Numbered from the stretch's first letter, positions 8,367 through 17,822 are shown. The stretch is 64,000 nt of DNA from Knoellia koreensis (GCF_013041615.1 NZ_JABEPQ010000001.1:1294976-1358975); one strand, 5' to 3'. Numbers and translations: made by a program. The notes: generated from the letters alone by a model not told the origin.

Positions 8367-9721
8367 CAGTCCTGCCCCTCCATCCATTCCTCGATCCACG
8401 TGGTGTGGACGTCATTGGCGACGATCGCGTCCTGCTCCAGCAGCGTCCCGAAGAACGGCAGCGTCGTTGCGGGCGCGTCGATCTCGATCTCGTGCAGCGC
8501 GCGCCGAAGCCGGGCCAGTGCCCGCTCGCGGTCCTCACCCCACACGATGAGCTTGCCGATGAGCGAGTCGTAGAACGGCGGGATGCCGTAGCCGGCGTAG
8601 GCCATCGAGTCGACCCGCACCCCCGGCCCGAGCGGCCAGGTGAGGGTGGTGATCTCGCCCGGCGCCGGCAGGAAGCCGCGGGCGGGGTCCTCGGCGTTGA
8701 TCCGCACCTCGATCGCGTGCCCGCGAGGCCGGATGTCCTCCTGCCGCCAGGGCAGCGACTCGCCCCGGCAGACCCGGATCATGGCGGCGATGAGGTCGAC
8801 ACCGCAGATCTCCTCGGTGATCGGGTGCTCGACCTGGATCCGCGTGTTCATCTCGATGAAGAAGAACTCGTGGGTGTCGGCGTCGTAGAGGTACTCCACC
8901 GTGCCGGCACCGCGGTAGCCGACCGACCGGGCAAGATCGACTGCTGAGGCGCAGATCGCTTCTCGCACAGCGGGATCCAGCACCGCAGCCGGCGCCTCCT
9001 CCCAGATCTTCTGTCGTCGTCGTTGCAGTGAGCAGTCGCGCTCGAAGAGGTGGATCGCGTCGACGCCGTCGCCCAGCACCTGCACCTCGATGTGGCGGGC
9101 CCTCGCGATGAAGCGCTCGAGATAGACCCCGCCGTCACCGAAGGCGGCCTCCGCTTCCTGTTGCGCCGCGACAATTCCCGAGCGCAGCTCCTCAGGGTCA
9201 CGAGCGATGCGTATGCCGCGTCCGCCGCCTCCGGCGGACGCCTTGATGAGGACGGGGTAGCCGATGGTCTCGGCAGCCGCCACACCCGCGTCGGCGTCGG
9301 CCACGAGTCCGTCGCTGCCGGGCACAACCGGCACGCCCGCAGCCTTGGCCGTCTCGATCGCTCGGGCCTTGTCACCCATCTTCTCGATCGTGTCGGCGTC
9401 CGGGCCGATCCAGACCAGCCCGGCGTCGGCCACGCGCCGCGCGAACGCGGCGTTCTCGCTGAGGAAGCCGTAGCCCGGGTGCACCGCGTCCGCGTCCACC
9501 TGCGCCGCTGCCGCGAGCAGGGCGTCGGCGTTGAGATAGCTCTTCTTCGCATGCGCGCCACCGACGTTGACCGACTCGTCGGCGAGGCGGACCGCGAGCG
9601 AGTCCTCGTCCGCGTCGCTGTATGCCGCGATGGCCGTGATGCCCATCTCCTGCGCCGCGCGGATGGTCCGGACCGCGATCTCACCGCGGCTCACGACGAA
9701 CAGTCGAGAGATTCCACCCAT
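8366..9721 (-). CDS. Biotin carboxylase (AccC-type ATP-grasp subunit)
   Basis: 451-residue ATP-grasp enzyme that carboxylates biotin on a carrier protein using ATP and bicarbonate. Visible are VVSRGEIAVRTIRAA at the N-terminus, YGFLSENA, the glycine loop GGGGRGIRI, the KIWEEAPA segment and FIEMNTRIQVEHPITE with the VEHP signature. Full length and intact. It sits between the biotin carrier gene (5-base gap) and pxpB (1-base overlap), so it is dedicated to this operon rather than to fatty acid synthesis. The ATA codon for Ile in GRGIRI is created by a GTATGCC word at 9211. Confidence 0.9.
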   Translation of the reverse strand: MGGISRLFVVSRGEIAVRTIRAAQEMGITAIAAYSDADEDSLAVRLADESVNVGGAHAKKSYLNADALLAAAAQVDADAVHPGYGFLSENAAFARRVADAGLVWIGPDADTIEKMGDKARAIETAKAAGVPVVPGSDGLVADADAGVAAAETIGYPVLIKASAGGGGRGIRIARDPEELRSGIVAAQQEAEAAFGDGGVYLERFIARARHIEVQVLGDGVDAIHLFERDCSLQRRRQKIWEEAPAAVLDPAVREAICASAVDLARSVGYRGAGTVEYLYDADTHEFFFIEMNTRIQVEHPITEEICGVDLIAAMIRVCRGESLPWRQEDIRPRGHAIEVRINAEDPARGFLPAPGEITTLTWPLGPGVRVDSMAYAGYGIPPFYDSLIGKLIVWGEDRERALARLRRALHEIEIDAPATTLPFFGTLLEQDAIVANDVHTTWIEEWMEGQD

Positions 9722-9726
9722 GCCGA

Positions 9727-9975
9727 TCAGCCCGCCTCGATCCGCACGAGGACGTCACCGACGTCGACGGCGTCCTCGGCCTCGACGACGACCTCGACGA
9801 CCGTGCCACCGACCTCGGTCGTCACCGGGTTGAACATCTTCATCACCTCGATGAGGCCGACGGTGTCGCCCGCGGCGATGGTGTCCCCCACGGATACATA
9901 GGGGTCCGACGCGGGCGACTCCCGGGTGTAGAAGGTGCCGGGGATGGGGGCGGTGACCTCGTGGATCTCACTCAT
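9727..9975 (-). CDS. Biotin carboxyl carrier protein (lone biotinyl domain)
   Basis: 82-residue biotinyl domain with the biotinylation motif EVMKMFN (Lys in MKM), the N-terminal HEVTAPIPGTFY and C-terminal VDVGDVLVRIEAG. This is the swinging arm that moves CO2 from biotin carboxylase to a carboxyltransferase. It lacks the long N-terminal region of fatty-acid AccB proteins. ATG 9973-9975 is preceded by GAGGAA. It lies 117 bases downstream of the permease gene and 5 bases upstream of the carboxylase gene. Confidence 0.88.
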   Translation of the reverse strand: MSEIHEVTAPIPGTFYTRESPASDPYVSVGDTIAAGDTVGLIEVMKMFNPVTTEVGGTVVEVVVEAEDAVDVGDVLVRIEAG

Positions 9976-10092
9976 GACTGTTCCTCCTGACTGTGCGGAC
10001 CTCGGTGCCGGTCCTGCTGGTCGGTTCATCGTGCTGGTCGCGGCCCCCGCCGGGAAGGACTCTGGTGCTGGCTGTGGCGTCGGTCGAGGGCC

Positions 10093-11514
10093 TCATGCGG
10101 GGGCGGGCTCCTCCGGTCGGTCGGCGAGCCGCTGGTCGTCGACGGCGACCCGCTCGAACCAGGAGCGACGCCCAAACCGCAGCAACGCGGCATACAGTCC
10201 GGCCGAGACGACCACCGTGACGACGGGCGCCCACGTGGCGCCCACTCCGGTGAGCACCATGAGCAGGCCGAGTCCCGCGCCGGCGATCCACGCCGCGAGG
10301 CCGGCCGGGTTGAGGCCGGGCACGTCCTCCGCGCGGTAGACGACCCGGTCACCGAAGAGGCGGCGGTAGGCCGGCGAGAGGATGTGCGTGACCGCGATCG
10401 CGACCCAGCCGGTGACGAAGATCCCTTGGTAGTTCAGGGCGTTGAGGATGTAGCTGAAGACGTCGGTGGCCCGCATCAGCACGAGGACGACGACGCCGAC
10501 GACGACCGCCCACACCCCCTTGGCCAGGCTGAGGCCGAGTCGCTGGAAGAACGCCTGCATGTTGACGGTGGCGAGGTAGTAGTTGGCGCTGTTGATGCGG
10601 GTCTGCGTGGCCCAGATGAACGCGAGTGCGACCCAGCCACCCAGCACGGTCAGCAGCTGGTCGACGACCCCTGTCTCGGAGACCTCGGCGACCTCGCCGG
10701 ACGTGATGAGGAAGATCCCGACGAGCCCGTTGACCAGGAACGTGACGACGTAGAACGGGACTCCGAAGTTGATGCGCGCGTGGTAGTCGACGTCCTTGCG
10801 CGCGCCGAACCGGGCGTAGTCGAAGGTGAACATCATCAGCACCCAGACACCCATGTAGGCGACGTAGGCCTGGAGCCAGCCGGTGCTCGACGCCCCACCT
10901 GCCGGCTCGAAGGTGAGCCAGGCGTTGCTGTAGCCGTACTTCACCACGGTCGCGACGACGGCCGCGACGAGACCGAGCAGGTAGAGCGGCAGCAGGACCC
11001 CGTTGAGCTTGTCGAGGAAGCGTTGTACCGAACCGAAGACGAGCAGCACGGAGTAGGCGACGACGATGATGCAGGCGGTGCCGTAGTCGAGTCCGCCGAC
11101 GACCTTGCTCGCGGCGACGGCGATGACCGAACCCTCGAAGATGGCGTAGTAGATGGCGGTCAGCGAGAAGATCGCGGTGGCGAGCAGGGCGCCTACCCGG
11201 CCGAAGAGGACACGCGAGAAGAGCGCGACCGAGAGCCCGGTGCCGACGGCGTAGCGGGCGAGCAGCCCGTTGACGAGCCCATACGTGATGACGGTGAGGA
11301 CCATCGCGATGACCGTGTTGACCGTCCCGTACGCCGTGGCGAGCGTGGCCGCGAGGAAGATGTAGAACAGGGCACTGCACACGCCCCACCAGGCCATCGT
11401 GAGGGACAGCCGGCCGGATCGGGCCGAGTCGGGGATCGCGTGGGTGGCGGCGTCGACGCCCTCGTGGGAGGCGACGTCGTCGACGTCGAGACGTTGCTGG
11501 GGTGCGCTGGGCAT
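10093..11514 (-). CDS. NCS1-type (cytosine/purine-like) permease
   Basis: 473-residue transporter with about twelve hydrophobic segments. The N-terminal SARSGRLSLTMAWWGVCSALFYIF and later GATxxVGLD-like regions resemble the cytosine/allantoin permease (NCS1) family. It is embedded in the oxoprolinase operon 8 bases after pxpA, so it probably imports the pathway substrate (5-oxoproline or a related cyclic amide). The substrate is an inference from context. The C-terminus (about 445-473) is charged and cytoplasmic. Confidence 0.8.
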   Translation of the reverse strand: MPSAPQQRLDVDDVASHEGVDAATHAIPDSARSGRLSLTMAWWGVCSALFYIFLAATLATAYGTVNTVIAMVLTVITYGLVNGLLARYAVGTGLSVALFSRVLFGRVGALLATAIFSLTAIYYAIFEGSVIAVAASKVVGGLDYGTACIIVVAYSVLLVFGSVQRFLDKLNGVLLPLYLLGLVAAVVATVVKYGYSNAWLTFEPAGGASSTGWLQAYVAYMGVWVLMMFTFDYARFGARKDVDYHARINFGVPFYVVTFLVNGLVGIFLITSGEVAEVSETGVVDQLLTVLGGWVALAFIWATQTRINSANYYLATVNMQAFFQRLGLSLAKGVWAVVVGVVVLVLMRATDVFSYILNALNYQGIFVTGWVAIAVTHILSPAYRRLFGDRVVYRAEDVPGLNPAGLAAWIAGAGLGLLMVLTGVGATWAPVVTVVVSAGLYAALLRFGRRSWFERVAVDDQRLADRPEEPAPA

Positions 11515-11522
11515 GGGGGCTC

Positions 11523-12293
11523 CTAGGAGTGGGTGGCGAAGGACCGGACGGTGATGCCGGCCTCGTCCAGTGCGGCGCGCGCGCTCGACATGAGCTCGTA
11601 GGCGCCATGGGTGTCGCTGTGGATGCAGATCGAGTCGAACTCGATGGGGATGGTCTGCCCGTCGACGGTCTCGACAGTGCCGTCCTGGCAGGCCTGGATC
11701 ACTTTGGCCGCAACGGCTTCAGCGTCCAGGGCTCCCACGTCACGGGTGAAGACGATGTGACCGTCCGCGCCGTAGTGACGATCGGCGTAGAACTCACGCA
11801 CCACCGGTTGCCCCACGTCGAGGCAGGCCCGGTGGATGGCCGTGCCCGCCATGACGAGCACCGGCAGCGACGGCGCGACGACGCGCAGCGCCTCGACGAG
11901 CGCGGTGGCGAACTCGTCGTCGCGCGCGGCGTGCATGTAGAGCGCACCGTGGAGCTTGAAGTGCTGGAGCTCGACGCCGTGCAGCACCGCGAGCTCGCGG
12001 ACGGCACCGAGCTGGTAGACCGCATCGGCGACGAGCTCGGCCGCCGACGAGTCGATGTGCCTGCGGCCGAAGCCGACCAGGTCGCGGAAACCGGGGTGCA
12101 CCCCGACTCCGACGCCGAGCTCGACAGCGCGGGCGAGAGTGCGGGTGATGGTGGTCGGGTCGCCCGCGTGGAACCCGCAGGCGACGTTGATCGAGCTGAC
12201 CAAGGGCATGATCCGGGAGTCGATGTCGTCACCGAACGTCCAGGACCCGAAGCCCTCGCTCATGTCGCAGTTGACGTCGACGGCGGTGCGCAT
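11523..12293 (-). CDS. pxpA: 5-oxoprolinase subunit PxpA (LamB/YcsF family)
   Basis: 256-residue LamB/YcsF-family protein and first gene of the operon. Diagnostic stretches are VDVNCDMSEGFG at the N-terminus, SINVACGFHAGDP near 40-52, GVHPGFRDLVGFGRR, and HGALYMHAARD near 120. PxpA with PxpB and PxpC hydrolyses 5-oxoproline in an ATP-dependent way. The start ATG 12291-12293 has a strong AAGGAGG ribosome site. The divergent LysR gene at 12433 very probably controls the operon from the shared intergenic region. Confidence 0.92.
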   Translation of the reverse strand: MRTAVDVNCDMSEGFGSWTFGDDIDSRIMPLVSSINVACGFHAGDPTTITRTLARAVELGVGVGVHPGFRDLVGFGRRHIDSSAAELVADAVYQLGAVRELAVLHGVELQHFKLHGALYMHAARDDEFATALVEALRVVAPSLPVLVMAGTAIHRACLDVGQPVVREFYADRHYGADGHIVFTRDVGALDAEAVAAKVIQACQDGTVETVDGQTIPIEFDSICIHSDTHGAYELMSSARAALDEAGITVRSFATHS

Positions 12294-12432
12294 CGGGCCC
12301 TCCTTGGCCGGTCTCCCGCGAGCGGCTGCTGCGGTGTCCCGAGACGCTAGGCCGACCCGGAGGTATTGGGAAGAACGCGTATTCGATTCGACATTATCGA
12401 TTTTCCCGATACCTGAGCCTAGGGTGGGGGCC
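12294..12432. promoter_or_regulatory. Divergent promoter/operator region, pxpA-LysR
   Basis: This gap holds an AT-rich stretch at about 12362-12414, unusual for the region. It contains the dyad ATCG-N7-CGAT (12396-12410) and a nearby TATTCGATTCGA. LysR-type regulators bind such dyads upstream of divergent targets. The exact operator and promoters are not resolved. Confidence 0.55.
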
Positions 12433-13344
12433 ATGGGCTTCTCCCTGCGTCAGCTGCGCTACTTCGTCGCCGTCGCCGAGGCCGGCCAGATCAGCGCCGC
12501 CGCGCGCGAGCTCTATGTCTCGCAGTCAGCGGTGACGACGGCCGTTCAGGGCATCGAGCGCCAGCTGGGCCACACCGTCTTCGAACGCCAGGCGTACGGC
12601 GTCTCCCTCACCCCCACGGGGCGCGCACTCCTGCCCAAGGCCCGCCAGATCCTCGAGATGGTGGGCGACGCCGAGACCACCACGGCGGGCGACGACGCCG
12701 TCGAGGGCGAGCTGCGCATCGGGGTGAGCTACACCGTCTTCTCCTACTTCCTTCCCCACCACGTCCACCAGCTGTCGACCCGCTACCCCAGCCTGCGCAT
12801 CCACTGGCGCGAGCTCAGCCGAACCGCGATCGAACGCCAGATCCTTGACGGCTCACTGGATTTCGGCCTCATCCTCACGTCCAACGTGACCGATGACCGA
12901 ATCGAACGAGAGACGTTTGTCCACTCCCGGCGCCGGCTCTGGATGGCGCCGACGCACCCCCTCGCCGGCCGGGAAGGACTGCGCCTGGCGGACGTCGCCG
13001 AGCACCCCTACGCCATGCTCACCGTCGACGAGGCCGCGCGCACCACCCAGGCCTACTGGGGCCCGCTCCAGCCGCAGGTGTTCGTGCGAACCTCCTCGAT
13101 CGAGGCCTGCCGCAGCCTGGTCGCCAACGGCAACGCGATCACCATCCTGTCGGACATGGTCTACCGACCGTGGTCGCTGGAGGGCCGACGGATCGAGACC
13201 TCGGTGCTCGCGGACCCCGTGCCCGACATGAGCGTGGGGCTCGCCTGGCGCCGCGGCACGCCCCTCACCCCCACCATGGCGGTGCTGCACGACTACTTCT
13301 CCAGCACGCTCCTCATGCCGCAGCTCCCCGCCCCGGGCACCTGA
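12433..13344 (+). CDS. LysR family transcriptional regulator
   Basis: 303-residue regulator with an N-terminal winged helix-turn-helix (RQLRYFVAVAEAGQISAAARELYVSQSAVT is the classic LysR opening, residues 5-34) and a C-terminal periplasmic-binding-like effector domain. It starts at ATG 12433 and is divergent from pxpA, 139 bases away. By the usual LysR logic it would activate the oxoprolinase operon in response to substrate or a breakdown product. The effector is not deducible from sequence. Confidence 0.9.
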   Translation: MGFSLRQLRYFVAVAEAGQISAAARELYVSQSAVTTAVQGIERQLGHTVFERQAYGVSLTPTGRALLPKARQILEMVGDAETTTAGDDAVEGELRIGVSYTVFSYFLPHHVHQLSTRYPSLRIHWRELSRTAIERQILDGSLDFGLILTSNVTDDRIERETFVHSRRRLWMAPTHPLAGREGLRLADVAEHPYAMLTVDEAARTTQAYWGPLQPQVFVRTSSIEACRSLVANGNAITILSDMVYRPWSLEGRRIETSVLADPVPDMSVGLAWRRGTPLTPTMAVLHDYFSSTLLMPQLPAPGT

Positions 13345-13354
13345 CCCGGCGCGT

Positions 13355-13400
13355 GCTTGCGTCTGCGCTTCTGCCCACCAGCGGGGCAAGTTCGCAGACG
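13355..13400. repeat. Palindromic repeat family B, copy 2
   Basis: GCTTGCGTCTGCG and CGCAGACG arms as in the copies at 6405 and 28959, with a diverged loop. It lies between the convergent LysR gene (stop 13344) and recG (stop 13429). A GGTATGCCGCG word follows at 13406. Confidence 0.8.
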
Positions 13401-13428
13401 TGGCAGGTATGCCGCGCGGCTGGGTGGG

Positions 13429-15627
13429 TCAGCCGCGCTCGAGGAACGCTGCCTGCTCCTCGTCGAGCCGTTCGGCGACGGCGGCGGCCAGCTCTGGGTG
13501 CTGCGTCAGCTCGGGGTCGTCGGCCACGAGCGCGACGGCGTCCTCGCGCGCGGCGTCGATCACCTTCTCGTCATTGAGTACCCGCAGCCACTCGAGCTGG
13601 TTGCGGCCACCGGACTGCCGCGCACCGAGCACGTCACCCTCTCGCCGCTGCTCGAGGTCGACCCGCGCGAGCTCGAACCCGTCGTTGGTGCCGGCGACCG
13701 CGTTGAGCCGGGTCACAGCGGGTTCGGCGTCGGAGCCGGTGACGAGCAGGCACAGCCCTGGGTACTGGCCACGGCCGACGCGTCCACGCAGCTGGTGCAG
13801 CTGGGACACCCCGAACCGGTCGGCGTCCATCACGACCATCACGGTCGCGTTCGGCACGTCGACACCGACCTCGATGACCGTCGTCGACACGAGGACGTCG
13901 ACCTCGCCCCGAGTGAACCGGGCCATGACGGCGTCCTTGTCCTCAGGCGCCATCCGCCCGTGCAGCACCTCGATCCGCAGGCCCGCCAGTGCCGGCGTCT
14001 CGCGCAGCTGCTCCTCGACGGCATACACGCTCGCCATCTCGCGCGGCGCCTCGACCGGGTTGCCGTCCTCGTCGACCTCGGGCGGCAGGAACGGCTCCTC
14101 GTCGGCGCCGGCCTTCTCGTCGCCGCCGATGCGCGGGCACACCACGTAGGCCTGGCGGCCGGCGCGCACCTCCTCGGCGACGCGTTGCCAGGTGCGGTCC
14201 ATCCAGTGCGGTTTGTCGCTGGGCACGACATGGGTGGCAATCGGCGAGCGCCCCCGGGGCAGCTCGCGCAGCGTCGAGGTCTCCATGTCGCCGAATACCG
14301 TCATCGCCACCGTGCGCGGGATCGGCGTCGCGGTCATGACGAGGACGTGCGGTGGCTGCTTCCCCTTCTCGCGCAACGCATCTCGCTGCTCGACACCAAA
14401 CCGGTGCTGCTCGTCGACCACCACCAGGGCGAGGTCGAAGAACTGCACGTTGTCCTGGATGAGCGCGTGCGTGCCGATGACGATGCCGGCGTCGCCGGAC
14501 GCTGCGTCGAGCAGTGCCTGCTTGCGCGAAGCCGTCGACTGCGAGCCGGTCAGCAACGCCACTCGCGTGCCGATGTCCGACCCGCCGAGCAGACCGCCCT
14601 CGGCCAGGTCGCCCAGCATGGCCGTGATCGACCGATAGTGCTGTGCCGCAAGGACTTCCGTGGGGGCGAGCAACGCAGCCTGGCCGCCCGCGTCGACCGC
14701 CGCCAGCATCGCGCGCAGCGCGATCACCGTCTTGCCCGAACCGACCTCGCCCTGGAGCAGCCGGTGCATCGGGGTGTCGCGCGCCATCTCGCGGGCGAGC
14801 GTCTCCCCCACCTCGACCTGCCCCGTCGTCAGCTCGAAGGGCAGCCGCTCGTCGAACGCCGCGAGCAACCCACCCTCACGCGGCATACGCCCCTGCGTCT
14901 TCTCGAGCGACTGCCGGTGCCGCCGCTGCGCGAGTGCGGTCTGGAGGATGAACGCCTCCTCGTAGCGGAGACGTTCGCGCGCGGCTTCCACGTCGGCCCA
15001 GCGCTGCGGCTGATGTATGCCGCGCAGGGCGGCCAGGCGCGAGGGGAGCCGTCGCGCGCGCGCCACCTCGGGCGGCACGACGTCGCGCACCTCGTCGAGC
15101 TGGTCGAAGACGAGGTTGAGGCTGTCGACGACAGTCCAGTTCTGGACGCCCTTGGTCTGCAGGTAGATCGGCAGCAGCTTGCGTCGCGCATCCAGCCCGT
15201 CGGAGTCCGGCGGCAGGATCTGGTAGTCGGGGTGGGTCAGCTGCCACTTGCGGCCGTACTTCCCCACCTGCCCGGCGAAGATGCCACGCGCTCCCGGCAC
15301 GAGCCGGTCGATGTGCCCCCAGTGCTTGAAGAAGGTGACCTCCATGTCACGGGTGCCGTCGGTGATGGTGACGGTCAGCATCGTGCTCTTGGCCTTGTGC
15401 GCCGGGAGGTTCCTGCGGCGAATCTCCTTGGTAACCGCCTGTTTCACGTCGGCGACCACCACGGCGTACTGCCCCTCGTGCAGCTCGCCGAGGTTGGCGT
15501 CGAACGACGTGTACCGCCGTGGCCAGTACCGCAGCAGGTCGCCGACCGTCCTCAGCCCGCGCGCCTTCTCGAGCTTCTCGCCCGCCTTGGAGACGACGGA
15601 CTTCAGCCTGGTGTCCTCGGTGACCAC
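13429..15627 (-). CDS. recG: ATP-dependent DNA helicase RecG
   Basis: 732-residue superfamily 2 helicase that remodels stalled replication forks and Holliday junctions. Seen: N-terminal wedge/OB region, Walker A GEVGSGKTV, motif II DEQH in VVDEQHRFG, motif III TATPIPRT, and motif VI QLRGRVGRG followed by a RecG-type C-terminus. The start GTG 15625-15627 lies 2 bases after the stop of the upstream DAK2 gene; in-frame codons further upstream overlap that gene and are not supported. The neighbours (DAK2 kinase and rpmB on one side) are the standard actinobacterial arrangement. Confidence 0.95.
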   Translation of the reverse strand: MVTEDTRLKSVVSKAGEKLEKARGLRTVGDLLRYWPRRYTSFDANLGELHEGQYAVVVADVKQAVTKEIRRRNLPAHKAKSTMLTVTITDGTRDMEVTFFKHWGHIDRLVPGARGIFAGQVGKYGRKWQLTHPDYQILPPDSDGLDARRKLLPIYLQTKGVQNWTVVDSLNLVFDQLDEVRDVVPPEVARARRLPSRLAALRGIHQPQRWADVEAARERLRYEEAFILQTALAQRRHRQSLEKTQGRMPREGGLLAAFDERLPFELTTGQVEVGETLAREMARDTPMHRLLQGEVGSGKTVIALRAMLAAVDAGGQAALLAPTEVLAAQHYRSITAMLGDLAEGGLLGGSDIGTRVALLTGSQSTASRKQALLDAASGDAGIVIGTHALIQDNVQFFDLALVVVDEQHRFGVEQRDALREKGKQPPHVLVMTATPIPRTVAMTVFGDMETSTLRELPRGRSPIATHVVPSDKPHWMDRTWQRVAEEVRAGRQAYVVCPRIGGDEKAGADEEPFLPPEVDEDGNPVEAPREMASVYAVEEQLRETPALAGLRIEVLHGRMAPEDKDAVMARFTRGEVDVLVSTTVIEVGVDVPNATVMVVMDADRFGVSQLHQLRGRVGRGQYPGLCLLVTGSDAEPAVTRLNAVAGTNDGFELARVDLEQRREGDVLGARQSGGRNQLEWLRVLNDEKVIDAAREDAVALVADDPELTQHPELAAAVAERLDEEQAAFLERG

Positions 15628-15629
15628 GC

Positions 15630-17321
15630 CTACTCGACTCCCACCAGCAGGGGGTAGTGCGGCTGCCCGCCGTCGATGACCGTCACGTCGACGTCGCGGT
15701 GGTCGCGGCGCACCGACTCCCACACCGTCTCGCCCAGGCCGGTCGGAGCTCCTTCTCCTGCAACGAGGGTCACGAGCTCGCCGCCCCCGGCGAGCAGCCG
15801 CGTCAGCACCTCACCGGCGACCGTCGCCAGGTCGGACCCCACGACCACGACGTCGCCGGCGACCGCACCCAGCACGTCCCCCGGCGCGCACCGGCCGGCA
15901 CTCGTCAGCGCCTCCTTGCTCGCCACCGCCACGGCGCCGTGCCGCGTCGCCGCCGACGCATGGCTCATCTCGGTCGCGTTGCGGGCCGCCGTCGCCGACG
16001 CATCGAACACCGCCATCGCCGCCAGCCCCTGCACCGCCGTCCGCGAGCGCACGAGGTGCACGTCGATGTCCTCCTGCGCCGCGGCCGTGGCCGCCGCCTG
16101 GGCCGCCATTTCGGTGTCGCGGTCGTTGGGCAGCAAGATCACCGACGCCGCGTGCGAGGCCCGCACGGCGTCGAGCATCTGCCCCGCCGACGCCCGGCGG
16201 CCGGGTCCGCTGGACACCACGACCGCCCCAGCCTCCTCGAAGACGCCAGCCAGCCCGGGCCCGGCAGCGCACGCCACCACAGCGACCGCAGTCGCCGGAC
16301 GCCGGTGTGCCGCAACCTGTTCCGCGAAATGCGTAACCCGTACGCGGTAGGGGCGCCCGGCCTCCAGCCCCGCCTCGATCGCGGCCCCGACGTCGTCGAC
16401 GTGCACGTGGACGTTCCACAGGTCGGGCCCGCCGACCACGAGCAGCGAGTCGCCGAGCTCGTCGAGGGTGGCCCGCAGCTGCGCCGCCCGCTCCTCGTCG
16501 CTGTCGCGCAGGAGATACATGACCTCGTATGCCGGTCCGTCGGGCGTCAGGTCTGCCTCGCCCGTGGGACCGCCACCGTGGGCACCCATCGGGTCGACCG
16601 CGCGACCGACCGGACTCCACTCCTCGCGCCGCCGTAGCGACGGGTCGTCGGCGAACGGCTCCATCCGCATCCCCACGTGCGCGGCGTCCTGGTGGACGAC
16701 TCGCGCCAGGGCCTCGAGCATCAGCACGTACCCGGCAGCCCCCGCGTCGACCACCCCGGCTCGCTCGAGCGCCTCCAGCTGTGACGTCGTCGCGGCGAGC
16801 GCCTCCGATGCCGCGTCGAGCGCAGCTTCGGCCACGGCCACGAGGCCGCGCTCCGCGGCATACCCGCCCGCATCGGCCGCCGCCTGCGCGACGGTGAGGA
16901 TCGTGCCCTCGACCGGCCGGGTGACGCTCTGCCGGGCCCGGTCGCTGGCGCGGCGCAACCCGTCGGCCATGACGTGCGCATCCGCCTCGTCGACCCCGGC
17001 CTCGGCGATCGCCTCGGCAAACCCGCGCACGAGCTGGCTGAGGATCACCCCGGAGTTGCCGCGCGCGGTGAGCAGCATGGCGCGGGCCAGGCCGGTGCAC
17101 TCCTGCTCGAGCGTGGCGCTGTCGAGCAGCCCGTCGCGCTCGTGCTCGACGCGCACCGCATCAAGCGCGGCGTCGAGGGTGAGGTAGAGGTTGGTGCCGG
17201 TGTCGCCGTCGGGCACGGGGTAGACGTTGAGCGCGTCGATCTCGGCCCGGCGGGCGGCGAACGCGGTGCGGGTGAGCACGGCCCAGCGCCGCGCGTCCAC
17301 GGCGTTGAGGGCTTCGAGCAC
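15630..17321 (-). CDS. DAK2 domain-containing protein (YloV/FakA-like)
   Basis: 563-residue protein. The N-terminal DAK2 domain has the nucleotide-binding loop NVYPVPDGDTGTNL at 32-45 and GNSGVILSQLVRGF. The C-terminal half is the FakA-type middle and C-terminal domain. In Firmicutes FakA phosphorylates fatty acids bound to FakB. Actinobacterial versions next to recG and rpmB are usually annotated only as DAK phosphatase-like, so the substrate here is uncertain. It is translationally adjacent to recG and divergent from rpmB. Confidence 0.85.
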   Translation of the reverse strand: MLEALNAVDARRWAVLTRTAFAARRAEIDALNVYPVPDGDTGTNLYLTLDAALDAVRVEHERDGLLDSATLEQECTGLARAMLLTARGNSGVILSQLVRGFAEAIAEAGVDEADAHVMADGLRRASDRARQSVTRPVEGTILTVAQAAADAGGYAAERGLVAVAEAALDAASEALAATTSQLEALERAGVVDAGAAGYVLMLEALARVVHQDAAHVGMRMEPFADDPSLRRREEWSPVGRAVDPMGAHGGGPTGEADLTPDGPAYEVMYLLRDSDEERAAQLRATLDELGDSLLVVGGPDLWNVHVHVDDVGAAIEAGLEAGRPYRVRVTHFAEQVAAHRRPATAVAVVACAAGPGLAGVFEEAGAVVVSSGPGRRASAGQMLDAVRASHAASVILLPNDRDTEMAAQAAATAAAQEDIDVHLVRSRTAVQGLAAMAVFDASATAARNATEMSHASAATRHGAVAVASKEALTSAGRCAPGDVLGAVAGDVVVVGSDLATVAGEVLTRLLAGGGELVTLVAGEGAPTGLGETVWESVRRDHRDVDVTVIDGGQPHYPLLVGVE

Positions 17322-17500
17322 GGTGGCAGGCTAGTCTGCGTGGCGGTCGCCGGTGGGGAGGTCCGGTGCCGTTTTGGTCGTTCGGGCGGTGCTCGGCTAT
17401 TCTTGACCGGTTCCCGTAACTCTCGTGTCGCTGCTGCATGCCGTGAGCCGTGAGGGCCGGGGCCTTCGACTTGTTAACCCGCGAAATCAGGAGAACACCC

Positions 17501-17695
17501 GTGGCTGCCAACTGCGACGTCTGCGGCAAGGGACCGAGCTTCGGTCACAACATCTCGCACTCGCACCGCCGCACCAAGCGTCGCTGGAACCCGAACATCC
17601 AGCGCGTCAAGGCGCTGGTGGGCGACGCGGGCGTGACCCCGAAGCGGCTCAACGTCTGCACCTCGTGCCTCAAGGCCGGCAAGGTCAAGCGCTGA
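17501..17695 (+). CDS. rpmB: 50S ribosomal protein L28
   Basis: 64-residue ribosomal protein ([15 protein letters not shown]). Cysteine pairs at 5/8 and 53/56 mark the zinc-binding C+ form of L28. The GTG start follows AGGAG by about 7 bases. The upstream 17322-17500 region is leader/promoter DNA with a TATTCT element near 17397. An intrinsic terminator follows at 17719-17748. It is divergent from the DAK2-recG pair. Confidence 0.97.
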   Translation: MAANCDVCGKGPSFGHNISHSHRRTKRRWNPNIQRVKALVGDAGVTPKRLNVCTSCLKAGKVKR

Positions 17696-17718
17696 CCCGC
17701 TGACCTTCCGCACCGACA

Positions 17719-17748
17719 AGCCGGTCCCGCGTTCGGGGCCGGCTTTTT
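17719..17748 (+). terminator. Intrinsic terminator of rpmB
   Basis: Stem AGCCGGTCCC / GGGGCCGGCT followed by TTTTT, starting 23 bases after the rpmB stop codon. Confidence 0.85.
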
Positions 17749-17764
17749 GGTGCCCCGGCCTCCC

Positions 17765-17812
17765 GGTTCGAGGTAAAAACGCCGGTGATCCCCGGCGTTT
17801 TTACCTCGAACC
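17765..17812. terminator. Bidirectional terminator-like palindrome between rpmB and thiL
   Basis: GGTTCGAGGTAAAAACGCCGG and its exact reverse complement flank a 6-base loop. With its A/T run inside the stem it could end transcription from both convergent genes (rpmB and thiL). Confidence 0.7.
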
Positions 17813-17822
17813 AGCGGCGGGG

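Noticed and set aside
12055-12432. Longer N-terminus for the LysR regulator
   Set aside because: The extension overlaps pxpA and has no homology; the canonical LysR start is the ATG at 12433.
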